Assembly (NCBI RefSeq): GCF_030247195.1
Contig: NC_080671.1
Span: 411,380,044-411,444,043 of the forward strand
Reading direction: 5' to 3'
From: Topomyia yanbarensis
Taxonomy: Eukaryota; Arthropoda; Insecta; Diptera; Culicidae
Length of the DNA: 64,000 nucleotides
This document shows, in pieces, positions 1 to 11,004 of the stretch (position 1 is its first letter; every line of letters begins with the position of its first letter). Both the position numbers and the translations under genes were made by a program. A model generated the notes under the pieces. It did not search any database. It was not told where the DNA came from and saw only the letters and a program-made list of their open reading frames with translations.

Positions 1-98
1 ACATTATTTTTTTTATTTTGTAGCACCGTGTAACTAGCATAGAAACGATGCTTAGCTGTCATCATCAGACAAACGTTGCAGTGATATGCGCACTACAA

Positions 99-526
99 TA
101 CACTCAAGTTTTTTTTACGCGGTTTTTTTGCGCGGTATTTTTTTACGCGGTTTTTTTTACGCGGATTTTGAAATTTACACGGTTTTCATTTACGCGGATT
201 TTGAAATTTATGCGGTTTTCATTTACGCGGATTTTGAAATTTACGCGGTTTTCATTTACGCGGTTTTTGAAATTTACGCGGTTTTCATTTACGCGGATTT
301 TGGAATTTACGCGGTACCCATCAATGAGGTTCCCTTTATCGCGGATTCTTAAATTTAAGTGGTCTTCATTTACGCGGATTTTGAAATTTACGCGGTTTTC
401 ATTTACGCGGATTTTGAAATTTACGCGGTTTTCATTTACGCGGATTTTGAAATTTACGCGGTTTTCATTTACGCGGTTTTCATTTACGCGGCTCGTATCC
501 CCCGCGTAAAAAAAAACCTGAGTGTA
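99..526. repeat. Minisatellite element bounded by terminal inverted repeats
   Basis: An array of roughly 33-36-bp units, each combining a TTTACGCGG half and a half ending in GAAATTTACGCGG, runs from about 115 to 500. It is interrupted near 318-360 by a diverged spacer. The array is bracketed by inverted ends: CACTCAAG followed by a T-run and ACGCGG on the left, and CCGCGT, an A-run and CCTGAGTG on the right, with TA at each outer edge. It is open in several frames on both strands because the unit lacks stop codons, but the repeated peptides are not protein-like. I read it as a non-autonomous TIR element whose interior has expanded into a minisatellite. The TIRs and repeats are seen directly; mobility is inferred. 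Confidence 0.75.
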
Positions 527-639
527 CTTAGCGCGAGCATCTTGGCTGTCAGATAAATTTGTTTTTAAGGAACAATCATTACGTTTATATTCAGTACTAT
601 CATTTTGTCGCGAAACTTCAATTGTTGGAATGTGGATCG

Positions 640-1170
640 AGTTTTTTATTTGCGTTTCTAACGTCGCGTATAGTTGGAAAAATTCGGGCGATCCGGCGCT
701 TAAAAAGTCCTTATAGGACCATTTCGCGTACAATTCTGAGTTATCTTTGCCCACCACGGAGTGGGAGACCATCCACGGTTATTCGCGCCGGGCACTCGTT
801 TCGTCTCTTTCAATCAACGGGCACACTAATTGTAGCAAGGTCGAGCACAGCAATAAATCTAACACGCTGGTGAAGTAGAAACTCGTGTCATTTCTATCGT
901 ATTCAAGATCGCTATATTGAAATTGTCGCAAATATCATTCAGTAAGATATATCGGTTACCATCGGTAAGATAACCCAACGGCATACCGTGGGAGTTGAAG
1001 TCTTCCAGAACCAGCTGAGATGAGATGTATATCGAAATAATACCAATAATTCTTGGCCTTTGATTCGGACTCGACATATAACAACTTCAGTACCTGGTGC
1101 CGAGCAGAGGTAAATCCGATTGATAGAATAGCATATTTTAATCCCGAAAGACGTTGCTCCATAGTTCTTT
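640..1170 (-). pseudogene. Decayed I-type retrotransposon ORF2 relic (endonuclease region)
   Basis: Read on the minus strand, this stretch follows the endonuclease part of ORF2 of the intact element at 48166-51837. Near 1150-1100 it matches the segment before the CYSF motif. At 1030-880 it reads DFNSHG, then DICDNFN, then a version of the MTRIPTPPA stretch. At 770-640 it matches the ELYAE...YASLE region. The part encoding the SDH motif is deleted, and frameshifts and stops break the frame. The first D of the DFNSHG block survives but the preceding G is E. This is a 5' fragment of an old copy with no function expected. The match is by eye and strong over short blocks. Confidence 0.7.
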
Positions 1171-1376
1171 CTCGGTCTAGCAAATAATATTAAAATTGTA
1201 GAAGATCTACGTCTGAAATTAACCAGGTTCTACACAATGCAAATGCATTGTGTAAAACCTGGGAAAAATATAGGGACTGAAATATAGGGATACTTGAGGT
1301 TTTGGATGTCCGATGAGGAAATTCCTGCTAGTTTCAAGGATTTCCGAGACCAGTACCCACTTACTTCGGTTTTGTA
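1171..1376. other. Short gap without recognised feature
   Basis: AT-rich DNA between the ORF2 relic and the mariner insertion. A short palindromic stretch near 1228-1260 (GGTTCTACACAATGCA and its near complement) is visible, but I cannot tie it to an element. Confidence 0.4.
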
Positions 1377-2585
1377 AAGGGCGAACACGAAATTATTGCG
1401 ACACATTCAACAGGGCATAACTTTTTTAGCATTGGGTAAAAATCAACCAAATTTTGCACACTTTCTCATTGATGTGTATTGTTTACATGCTGTCAAACTC
1501 GAAGTCGTGTTTTTCGATTTAACGAAAATGGAGGTGAACCAACTCGAGTCGAGAGAACAAATTCTTTCCAAACACCTGGAATTTCCTGACCTGTCGCACC
1601 GGTAGTTGGGAAAAATGTTGAACATTTACCATTCAACCGTCTCCAGAGTGTTGAAGCGGTTCCAGAAGCGGTTGACGTTGGACCACGGCAAAGGAGCTGG
1701 AAGAAAACCGGGACCGGAGAACAAAAAGACAGAGAAAAAGGTGAAGCGGATGATTAAACCAAATCCCAACGTCTCAAGCCGTGATTTGGCTAAAAAGATC
1801 GGCATGTCGCAGAGCTACGTCCAGAATGCAAAGAAGAGAGCTGGACTACATACATACAAGGTACAGAACTTCCCAAACCGCGATGAGCGTATATAAAAGC
1901 CGATTTTAAGCAAATTCCGGGGTTGGAGTTTTTCACCGGCAAGAGCAAGTTCTATGTGGACGACAAATTTAAGAAGAAGAAAATGTCGAAGTTCGCCTCC
2001 AAATATCTCATTTGGCAGGCCATCTGCTCTTGCGGACTGAGGAGTGAGCCTTTCGTGACAAAGGGCACAGTAAATGGCGAGATCTACAAATCTGAGTGCC
2101 TCAAGAAGCGCCTTTTGCCGTTCTTGCAGCAGCACAACGAAGCTCCGCTATTTTGGCCAGATTTGGCATCATGCCACTATTCTAAAAGTGTCCTGGAGTG
2201 GTATGAGGCCAATTCTGTCCATTTTGTTCCAAAGGACATGAATCCGCCAAACTGTCCGGAGCTGCGCCCGGTGGAGCAGTACTGGGCAATGATGAAGCGG
2301 GAGCTTCGGAAGAGTAAGAAGACAGTCAAAGACGAGAAGGACATGTTAAGAAAATGAAAAAAAAACTGAGAAACTGGTACCGGATGACACTGTAAAGACT
2401 TTGATGGAGGGCATCAAGCGAAAATGCGTTCAATTTTACACTCAAGGCTCCATCGATTAACTTTTCTTTTGATTTTTGAAGTAAATATATGTATATAGCT
2501 ACCCTAAAATTTTGGTTTGATTTTAAACATTATAAGAAAATTGGCATGACATTTTCGGTGTCGCAATAATTTCGTGTTCACCCTT
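1377..2585 (+). mobile_element. Tc1/mariner element, DD37E (ITmD37E-like) type, copy 1
   Basis: The ends are inverted repeats of about 27 bp: AAGGGCGAACACGAAATTAT on the left, and on the right the complement of nearly the same sequence (about one mismatch). TA duplications lie at 1375-1376 and 2586-2587. The interior encodes a broken transposase. The length (1209 bp) is normal for a Tc1/mariner element. Spacing in the transposase between the second catalytic Asp (PDLASCH) and the Glu (PVEQYW) is 37 residues, which defines the DD37E group known mainly from mosquitoes. A second copy in opposite orientation lies at 13699-14912. Confidence 0.9.
1531..2460 (+). pseudogene. DD37E mariner transposase pseudogene, copy 1
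   Basis: The likely start is ATG at 1531 (MEVNQLES). The N-terminal half carries the paired helix-turn-helix DNA-binding region (HSTVSRVLK and SQSYVQNAKKRAG). The C-terminal half carries the DDE domain, with second Asp in WPDLASCH and Glu in PVEQYW. Defects: a stop (TAG, 1603-1605) just before LGKMLN where copy 2 has CAG; a deletion near 1890 that removes the segment with the first catalytic Asp (present in copy 2 as VMDDETY) and shifts the frame; and a TGA near 2355 where copy 2 has TGG. It ends in FYTQGSID. It cannot make a transposase, although its TIRs could still be mobilised in trans. Confidence 0.88.
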
Positions 2586-2587
2586 TA

Positions 2588-4254
2588 CTAGCAGTTTTCG
2601 AGGGAAACTCTCGGGCCTTCACGATGAAACTTTGGAGAGAAAATGAGTTTTCTGTTTCGAAAATTTATAGGCGCATTAGAATATCGTCCCACAATGAGAA
2701 AGTCAGACTCTCGCACTTTAGTGGACACGGGAGCGTGGAAATTAGTCTTGGCCCTATTTAGCATTTCATTTCTGAGAGTTCCTTAAAAGAATTATTCAAT
2801 TTTCCCTGCATAATTTATATGCGGGATATGTCGAGTCTCTCCATTGTTCATGATAATCTCCGGATTTTCCACACCGTGCCTAGGATATACAATAAATAGC
2901 TGTAGGCCCAATTATTTGCAACGACGGCAATTCAAGCCCCGCAGTATAAGTCTCGTGTAAAAGAAGATACCCTAGCTGACTAGTTCCCGCGAAAGGCTCG
3001 ACATGAGGCTGATGGAAAATAAGTTGTTTTCTTATACTTCTCGAATTTTTGCTGAACCCAATTGCTTGCAAAGCAGAATTTTCACTGACTGAAGCAAAGG
3101 GTTCTTGAAGGAGCCAAGCCCATACTTCGCAATTAAAGCCCCTGCCGGAAACTACACCATTAATCTCTACTTCTCGAGCGGGTACGTATACCAGATACTT
3201 CTTCGTACACGGTTGAGTGTTAGTTAGATTACGTATATGTTGATGATGTTAAATGGTTTATCTTTGGTCCGGAGTTATATCATACAGAGGTCGGTTGTAT
3301 GAGATGGATATAATTTGTATTGAAAATGAGACTTATCGGCATTATTTCTTCAAACGGAAATTAATATAACGAAACTTAAAAGAATGGAGTAATCGGTACT
3401 TAGTTGTGCAACATTTGTAGTATCAGTAATCTACAAACACATTTTCGCTGAGCTGTCGGTCATACAGCCCGTTAACAAAGGGTGTTTTCAAATAGCCACC
3501 AGCTATTATCCAGGAATTTTAATTTACACTTACACATATCCAGAGCCGTAGCATGGCCTTCGGGCACCCTTGGCGGAATTTCAGTCATGCGCTCTTTGCG
3601 GCATTTGTCTAACCAATCTAACCGGAAAGTAATATCATCCGTATGAAGCGCCAAAACACTATAGTTCTGTTGAATTTTAAATATAAGCTCGATGCAGATT
3701 TGTCTCCAACATCATTCAAATTCAGGTGTTTAAACGTTGCGGATGGAAGACTTTGGGAAATAGGTTGACGCTAGGTACATGAAGGCGACGGATCTTTCTG
3801 CAAGACTGAATTTGTAGATCAGTTTATTGAGCTGACGATTTAAAAAGGGAATTCAACCCGCTTTTATCACATAACAATTCGAAGACTTTATTTGAATATT
3901 TGTTCCTTCACCAACCGTACGGTATATTCTGCCTTATTCTGTATTACGACGGACCATCGAATTTTATAACTAGACACACTTCGAAATTACTAGCACCTTG
4001 AAAAAGTCTTTATGCAAAATGTCAGCTCAATAAGATATAATGATGAATATAATGCTTTTTTCAAATTCGATGCACGTTTGATGTACATTTCTAGATTGAT
4101 CTGCTCCTAGTATCAGACACTGACTTCCCATTTGAATCATAAACATTGAACTCTGATCCTATTGGATCATAGACAATCGGCTAAATACTCTTAAGATTTC
4201 GAAAGGACTGCTCCCAGATAAGCTCAGAATTGTGTTATTCTGACTAAAGCAAGC
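2588..4254. other. Gene-free AT-rich DNA
   Basis: No reading frame here looks like a protein by composition or motif. A 60-codon minus-strand frame at 3472-3654 has no recognisable domain. Old transposon DNA is likely, but I cannot name it. Confidence 0.4.
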
Positions 4255-4810
4255 AAATTATGTCACTGGTGACAAGCCTTTTATGAAGGACCACCGTATC
4301 TACATGCCCGCTCACAACGTTGAGATCGACGGTGCAGTCAACGATTCGAGTTTGTCATGCGTGGATCTACTGAAGCACGGAGTTATCTATTTCAATGACT
4401 CCTTGCCTTAACGAGCAGATATTTTGAATGGCAATCAAACTGGACGAGACAAAATGGTTATCCTTTCAAACTCGTGTCAAGTAACCTTTGGCAGGAAATT
4501 CCACGTAACCATGCCATGCGTACAAACACCGTCCAAGGAATCTGAAGAATTCCCTTTAAAGGCGCTCTGAGTACTTTTTTGCAGAAATATTAAGCCTAGC
4601 TACGCCACTCACCACGACAAATCATTATGCTCTCTTGGTTGAGGGGTGTGATTCTGATGATCCCCAATGGGAGGACTTCTTTTACTGCTCTCAAAAATTA
4701 TAGGAAGATGAGATTAATTACAAAAGCTTCTCTTGAGGGACCACCAAATATGCCAGCTCGAGCAAGCTCTGACACAAAACCGAAGTAAAAAGTCCTTAAT
4801 CTTAGAAATA
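4255..4810 (+). pseudogene. Decayed I-type retrotransposon ORF1 relic
   Basis: Translation near 4290-4410 reads a version of RVYIPANVVEIDGVV followed by a segment like LMNGVGIF. This is the mid-region of ORF1 in the intact elements at 47130-47230 and 57630-57720. About 4620-4680 resembles the later segment NPYAGLANVEQESDDPREG. The zinc-knuckle region between them is missing and stops and frameshifts are frequent. It is an old plus-strand ORF1 fragment, more diverged than the ORF2 relic at 640-1170. Block similarity is clear; the exact ends are not. Confidence 0.6.
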
Positions 4811-5994
4811 TGAGATAAGTCAAGAAGTTTTTGGCGCTTCCAGAAACACCAAAAATCTCATGTGACATTTCAACCCGAGATTCAACTTAGTGCAAAGCTC
4901 GTTGATGACCGACAACTATGTGATATTGCGAAACTCTTCCCGGCATCGAGTAGGTTTTAATTCTCATGCAACGCTGAAGGGTTGTTTTCTCGATTACAAT
5001 TGATCTAGCTTACTCCACGATCTTTGAAACAACTTTAAGGAGAGGGGCTGCTTCATTGCCCATGACCACAAAACTATCCCATGGTATTTATATGTAACTG
5101 CGTAAACAAGCGATATAGTTAGCGCTTCCACTATTTTTTAATTTGATTCTTTACAGTTAAAATTTTCGTGTTGGGTAACCCGAGCACGTTCGTTGATTAT
5201 TCTATTGTCCACTTTTCTCTTACGAACAACACCATATATTATGAATAAATCTGGATGAGACTGACAGCCTCGCAGGGTAATCTTTTGGCACCTTTGGCCT
5301 TTCATTTGGAACTTCTTTGATGTTTACATTAGCTTTCTTTTCGAACAAAAATATTGTTTGTGTTATTTTAACATTTATCCTCACTTATCGGATTTCAGTG
5401 CCCCCCAAAGTTGGCGCCCTTGGCAGGGGACAACCCGGCCAACCGCACGCTACGGCTCTGCATGCCATATCTGAACTTTCGCCCTTACTGGTAAAAATCA
5501 CTCCGAACCTTACTACCCACTCGGCAAAAAAGTGATCCGCCGGCCCTGTTTGGAACAAGTCGAATTGTGTTCTTACATATCGGCAAATTATCCTTAATAG
5601 GTTTGAAAATTTAGAATATTTTTATGAAAATTTTCTGGCTATGTGTCTGAATATAGAGTCCCGAAGGCGTTACCCCGCCCAACTTTTATTCCAATAAGCT
5701 GCTGCCTCCTATACTAACGAATTCATTAATCTACTATTACTTATTTACCACCCGTCGACACCTAATCGTTTTCTCTCCCCTACGCTGCGCCTTAGTAAGA
5801 GTACTATCTGGTGAAACATATATCTTTCGAGTAAACACAACCACTCTAAGCCCATCCCATATAGCACCGAAGCATCATGTTTTGTTGGCAAATTATTTTT
5901 CGGAAACAAGAAAAAATCCGATATCAAATCAATTGCTGCAGCAGTCAGTGTTCGGAATCCACTCAACCTCTCCGGTTGTATTTCGTGTCTAGCA
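4811..5994. other. Gene-free DNA upstream of the first receptor exon
   Basis: No convincing coding sequence. A GC-richer patch at about 5398-5450 (CCCCCCAAAGTTGGCGCCC) resembles the C-rich terminus of small mosquito transposons, but no partner end was found. The last 200 bases may hold the promoter of the receptor exon starting at 5995; I see no clear TATA or initiator. Confidence 0.35.
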
Positions 5995-6635
5995 ATGTCC
6001 GAGAGAGTCAACAGTTCGAGCACAGTGTTTGACACGTATCATAATATCACCATCTTATTAAAGTGTCTGGGACTGTACCCATTAGTGACAAGTCCCCACC
6101 GTGCCTTCCAACCTGTCTATCGACTTTTGAACGTCGGTGGCTTCATTATATCGTTCACCTTCTACGGGTATCTTCTGTACAGCTTCTCAATGAACTCAGA
6201 GTTTCTTCAGATCAATCTGGGATCGTTGATCGTCCAGCGAATGCTAGAAGGCTTCCACGTGGTACGATACTGCGGTGGACTATTCTCGCCAGTCTTCATT
6301 TCCTATACGTTGCGCACACTGCACAGGATGTTGAATCTTCTACAGGAGACCAGTGATGCGATTGTGGAGTTAAGCCCGATAAAACGTGGTACATTCGGAT
6401 TGACTGAGACGAAGAACTTCTATCGCGTGACAACGCTGATTTCCGTCCTGGTGCCACTGACTGGGGTATCGATTGTGAATATACTGCTGGTGCATGCCGG
6501 AGTCACCGACGTGATTGGAGTGATGTTCGCGACCAAGTTTGTGTACTCTTGCGGATTCGTTCAGCTATGGTTACAACCGACACTGTTTCTGTTGGTAGTC
6601 CGAGCACGGTTTGTGGCACTAAACCGAATTTTGAG
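5995..6635 (+). CDS. Gustatory receptor, alternative N-terminal exon 1
   Basis: A 213-residue open exon, from ATG at 5995 to a phase-2 splice donor (TTTTGAG|GTAAAT, donor at 6636). It has hydrophobic segments at about residues 45-65, 85-105, 140-165 and 180-200. The layout is that of insect gustatory receptors, seven-transmembrane ligand-gated channels of sensory neurons: a short hydrophilic N-terminus, a LLKCLGLYPL-type start, and an end in VQLWLQP...RARFVALNRILR. The C-terminal part (last membrane helices and TYhhhhhQF signature) is absent and not found before the next receptor ATG at 7152. This is therefore a first exon needing a downstream partner. It is closest to the unit at 21767-24424, which shares VQLWLQP and R-F-ALN. 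No frame defects. The ligand cannot be inferred. Confidence 0.85.
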
Positions 6636-7151
6636 GTAAATAGATCTTGGTGAACATGTTATTCTTTGATTGAATTCTAATTTTAATGGCACCAGAATAT
6701 TATATAAAAGAATGTGAAAATACCATCACAGTGCTAATTATGTGAGTGCGAAACGTGTAACGTGAATCATATCTCAGCAAATATATTCGATCGAAGGGAG
6801 GAGTCCGGGATATATTTCTTCCATTATCTGAAAACCACTCCCATTGGCAAACGGTTTCTTGGTACACATAAAAAACCGGGTCGATCCGTCCACGTGTGCC
6901 GTTTAGCTTGCACACAAATTTGCCTCTATTAGCAATTAGTTTCCCCGCACAGTGGTTGGGCCGATTGGACGTTTTTCGCATTACCAACAATACCACCCAC
7001 CCCACATACTACTACTCGTCACTAGTAAACACTAGTCTCGAAACGCTGCAAAATATGCTCAACAGTTTAGTTGCTACCCTGCCTTCCGCGTGTTCGAAGT
7101 GTTCCTCTCAGTGGCGGGGGCGCGTCACTCGGTTGTTGTGGTTGGAAAAAT
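6636..7151. other. Intron/spacer between receptor exons 1 and 2
   Basis: Searched by eye for a receptor C-terminal exon and none was found. It should act as intron for exon 1 and as promoter region for exon 2. A run of short open frames here has no receptor-like composition. Confidence 0.5.
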
Positions 7152-7825
7152 ATGAGCAGGAAAAGTGATCCGAAAGCTTCCTGCTGGAAAAGTGCGAAAC
7201 CATTACGGTTTGAAAAACCGACCGCGTGGACGTCCGACTTCGGTCGATTCAATGTGGTGTGCAAGTTCTTCGGCATCGTTCCGGTATTCACGGATTCGGT
7301 CTGTTCCCGATGGAAGCCAGTCTGCAAAGTGGTCAACTGGTTGTGTTTATTCGGATTTCTGGCGTGGTACACTTTCCTCTTTCAGCTTTCGTTACGGGAA
7401 GTTTTGACAGATGTGACCAGATCAGCACTGATGCTCGGTATAATGGAGGGTACGCATCACCACTACAACATGGTCATGGTGGTTGCAGTTTTGTTGTGTC
7501 AATTATTTTATGGAAAACGCAGCAGAATTGATCGCACGCTAGAAATGATCGATGGGACACTAGTACTAGCCGGCAGTATAGTTCCGTTGGCATATTTTAA
7601 CCGAATCATACGCTGGATGTCGTGCGTTGTCATTCTGGTACCGATTGCTATACACCTGAGCTGGTACTCGCTACTGGAAAGGCACATGGATATCTCTGCG
7701 TTACAAAGGATCACAATAATTGGTTCCGTGTACCTCATGATGTCGTACAGCTGCTTGGCTCTGCATGCCGGTTTCATGGTGTTGGCAGTACTAATTCGGT
7801 TTCGTGGAGTAAAACATCTATTTAG
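7152..7825 (+). CDS. Gustatory receptor, alternative N-terminal exon 2
   Basis: A 224-residue exon. I chose ATG 7152 (MSRKSDPK); the frame is open further upstream, but with no in-frame ATG. It opens with a hydrophilic segment and then VVCKFFGIVPV, a typical receptor start. Hydrophobic segments lie near residues 60-80, 95-115, 150-175 and 190-215. It ends at a phase-2 donor (CTATTTAG|GTAGTT, donor at 7826). It lacks the C-terminal receptor part, and no such exon follows before 20841. It is less similar to exons 1 and 4; its LALHAGFMVLAVLIRF end recalls the HAHYVVTGYLIL region of exon 3. The frame is clean, so the exon looks functional. Confidence 0.83.
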
Positions 7826-9664
7826 GTAGTTAATTTGTTAATTTGATTGCTTCACTCTAGTTGTTTTTAATGACTGTCCCATCTGTAAGAAGTGATATCA
7901 TATCATGATGAGCAGGTAAATTCACTAATCGGTATTCAATCAAATCCACTCCATTAGGCGCATATTTCAAAAAGTGGATTTGAGCCTGTACGTCGAGGAA
8001 ATCTTAACTTTAGTACCGTGAAGGCACGTAATTCCACGCAATTTATAATTCCGCGCACTCAGTATTATTTGACAATTTGCTGCGGCAGGCTTGTTAAAAT
8101 AATTGCACATGTACCTCCATATATACTGCTTATGTCTATTCATAACCACGGAGAAAAAAATTGTTTTCTGGATGCTCACACACTTGCAAAAAATAAAATA
8201 GAATACTTGTCCTGGCGGCTGCCATGTTTGCATATTCCCTTAGCGATTACGTTAAGATCGAAATGTAGACCGTATAACTAGTTGGAAAAGATAGGACTAA
8301 TTTTCATTTTGAAAATGGTAAACAACAAAGTAAAACGAGTGTGTTAAGGTTGGGTAAGGGTTTCGGTATAAAAAATCATTTTTTTTTGCTTTTAGAAAAA
8401 TGGGTGAAGCGAATTAATCGAATATTTTGTACATCACACTAAATCATTTCAATAACATTCTGTAATTTTTTCATGCAAAAATATCTACAAGCGACTCGGT
8501 AACGAAGCTTTTTGTAGAACGTCTCTGGAAAAACACGATTTGCGGTGTTGACTTACATTCAAAAACTTCTTGACCGATTTAAACCACAAAGCATCCTCTT
8601 GGCTACACCACTGGTTATTCATTTCGCTTTTCAATTTCCGAGATATGTTTCAGATCGATCCGATGATTATAAGTCAGAAGGTTCGCGCAAATGAAAATGT
8701 TTGCACCGATAAGTGATCAAGTTCCATCTAGACAACTTGGAATTGTTCAGTGGTTATTCTAGCGGTTGTAGATAGAAAAATGAAATACAAAATTCGTTTT
8801 ATCGAAATAATATTTGGTTCATTTAAAAGGATTATTACTATATTGAACAATAAATAGGCGACAAAGGGTAATCCATTAACATCAAGCCATAACAAAGTAT
8901 TCAAAATATATATTTGAAGTCTTCAAAAAAGTTATTCGCAAAAGTAAGAGCTACAAATTTGCTGAAGGCATCATTTCAACATAATCACTTCCAAGGAAAT
9001 TTATGAAAATATCATACTCTTAGGGGTATGAAATCAGTAAAATCACAATACCAAAAGAAAGAGCAAATTATATCTTTTAAATTCTCCGAAGATACTATTG
9101 ACCTAAAATTATCCGTTTTGGCGCTAATAATACATTGAATGTTTTTGGTCTTACTTCTGGCTATGGGAAATGATAAAAATCTTTCGTCCGCATTTAATGT
9201 TAAATATCTCTTTTGATAATAGTCCGATTGCAACAATTTATAGTTCGTTCGAAAGGTATTTGTGTAAGCTTTCTAAAAAGTGTTTGAGCATCGAAAGTAG
9301 CATTTTGCTCCACTGTGCTTCACTTTTCTCCTGAATTAGTCGAGGATTGTGTATATAATATTATTCCCACTGACAACAATACTTTTCCATGAGACACGAC
9401 GTTTGTAGCAATTTCCAATCTGTATATTGTATATGTGAATTGTGGGTAAAATCGCCACCCCACACCCCAAGTAGCAATTCTAGTTTTATAACACACTACA
9501 AACGCATTCTATGTTTTAAGACGGTTTTCAGGAGTACCATAAAATTTTACTTGTTACTAGGGACCTTTCTCGAGAAATCAAAATTACATTTATTCCATAA
9601 TGACAAATGACAGTACGATAATATAGAGCATTTGTTAATAAAATGGATTCAAATGTCATAAAAA
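7826..9664. other. Gene-free DNA with a MITE fragment
   Basis: No host coding sequence is supported. The stretch from a TTAA at 8344 to about 8510 (GGTAAGGGTTTCGG onwards, with GAAGCGAATTAATCGAATAT) matches, by eye, the complement of the small TTAA element at 38398-38559. Its right end is not recognisable. The rest is AT-rich with no visible structure. Confidence 0.45.
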
Positions 9665-10280
9665 CAAAAAACCCGTTTTAATCCACCTAGCGGTGCAATT
9701 GTGTCTTTCTCATTTCTCTAAACTATGGCACGGAGGCTTTTTATGTTCAACATAATTGTGGAAATGTCCATTACATTCTAAGTACACTTTACACTTATAC
9801 ACAATGGCTTGCCAGCCACGAACTTGATGAGCTACGCGTCGACGGTGAAACACTTGAAACAAAAAAATATCGTACTTCATTAGCCTAATCAGCATTAGAT
9901 CAATGTTATCTGCTTGCTAACTCATTTTGTCATGCGGGGGTGGATATTTGAGGAGGGTGAAAGTCCCATGAACGAACGACTCCCAGCTTAAATTGGTATG
10001 CTTTGTGATATAGTGGTGGTTTAAAGATGATGGGGGTGAAGGGGAGGGGTATGAGGGCTGGATGGGGTGGTGGTCTGAGGGGTGATTTAAGAAGATTTTT
10101 AAGGGAGGGGAGTGAACAGTAGAGGGGGGGGGGGGTGTAGCCCATCTCCTTAAACCATCAACTACGCCCCTGTTAAAATCCAGAAACCTTATGCAAGTCA
10201 AAAAAAAATAGGTTTTTAGGCCGGGATTAGGTTGACGTTTTTCAGAGTGATTGCATAACCTTTCTATATGAGAAAGGCAA
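9665..10280. repeat. Interspersed repeat, possible TIR element
   Basis: The left edge, TAATCCACCTAGCGGTGCAA, is followed by a CTTTCTCATTTCTC stretch. The right edge near 10245-10275 is CTTTCTATATGAGAAAGGCA, so the two edges carry inverted CTTTCTCAT/ATGAGAAAG motifs. A relative of the left edge recurs at 27545-27580 (AATCCATCTAGTGG). The interior contains a G-rich run at about 10125-10137. Membership in one element is inferred from edges only. Confidence 0.4.
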
Positions 10281-10727
10281 AAATGTGCCAAAATCCAAAA
10301 AAGTGAATCGTCGTCAAATTTTTTTTCGAGTTTGCATCAAATCTCGACGTTTCATGCACCTTGAACACATTTAGCATCAAAAATAAAAATTCTATTTTTA
10401 ATTTTTCCTATAGTTTATATGAGAAATTTCTGTGTGGCCGCACTCTGAAACCCGTAATTCCGGAAACAGACTTCCGATCGATCCAAAATTCAATAGCAGC
10501 CGATGGGAAGGTTGCACCTTTCATTTGAGACTAAGTTTGGGTAAATCGGTCCAGCCATCCCTGAGAAAAATGAGTGACATTATTTGACACATACGCACAC
10601 ATACAGACTTTTTCCGATCTCGACGAACTGAGTCGAATGGGATATGACACTCGGCCCTCCGGGCCGGGTTTAGGTTGACATTTTTCAGAGTGATTGCATA
10701 ATCTTTCTATATGAGAAAGGCAAAACA
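10211..10727 (+). repeat. Direct repeat pair of about 65 bp flanking a conserved repeat body
   Basis: Nearly the same 65-bp sequence (TTAGGTTGAC...TTTTTCAGAGTGATTGCATA...ATGAGAAAGGCAAAA) occurs at 10211-10275 and 10661-10727. Between them, 10390-10670 holds a segment with ATGGCTGGAC... on the minus strand and a 'dislike of wobble' pattern common to dispersed mosquito repeats. A diverged relative lies near 35500-35630 (GAGATGGCTGGATCGATT). The direct repeats may be two adjacent ends of one family or a duplication. Confidence 0.55.
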
Positions 10728-11004
10728 TGCGACAGAAGCATTCATACTCATCAGAATGTAAGATTTCGTTAGCGGATTTTAAGGTTTTAACCGAACAAAA
10801 GCTTTTCAAATCACCACAAATACTTTAAATCATAAATTGGGATTTTTTTCTGATCAAATTCTACCGAAACTATTTTTACAATAAGCTCATCAAAGCGAAT
10901 TTGTTCTCTTGGTTTATCGTAGATAAACTTTATCAGAGCAAGACAATGATCTTCGGTAGATCGTTGACGATCAGAGTCCCTAATAAAACATGCTACAGTG
11001 ATTT

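Noticed and set aside
48..772. Open frames of 88-209 codons across the first 0.7 kb on both strands
   Set aside because: They exist because the tandem unit lacks stops. The peptides are simple repeats (FTRILKFTRFS type), and the minus frame fuses repeat and ORF2 relic.
9917..10291. Pro- and Ser-rich minus-strand frame of 124 codons
   Set aside because: It is the complement of a G-rich low-complexity stretch in a dispersed repeat; no domain or codon structure supports a gene.
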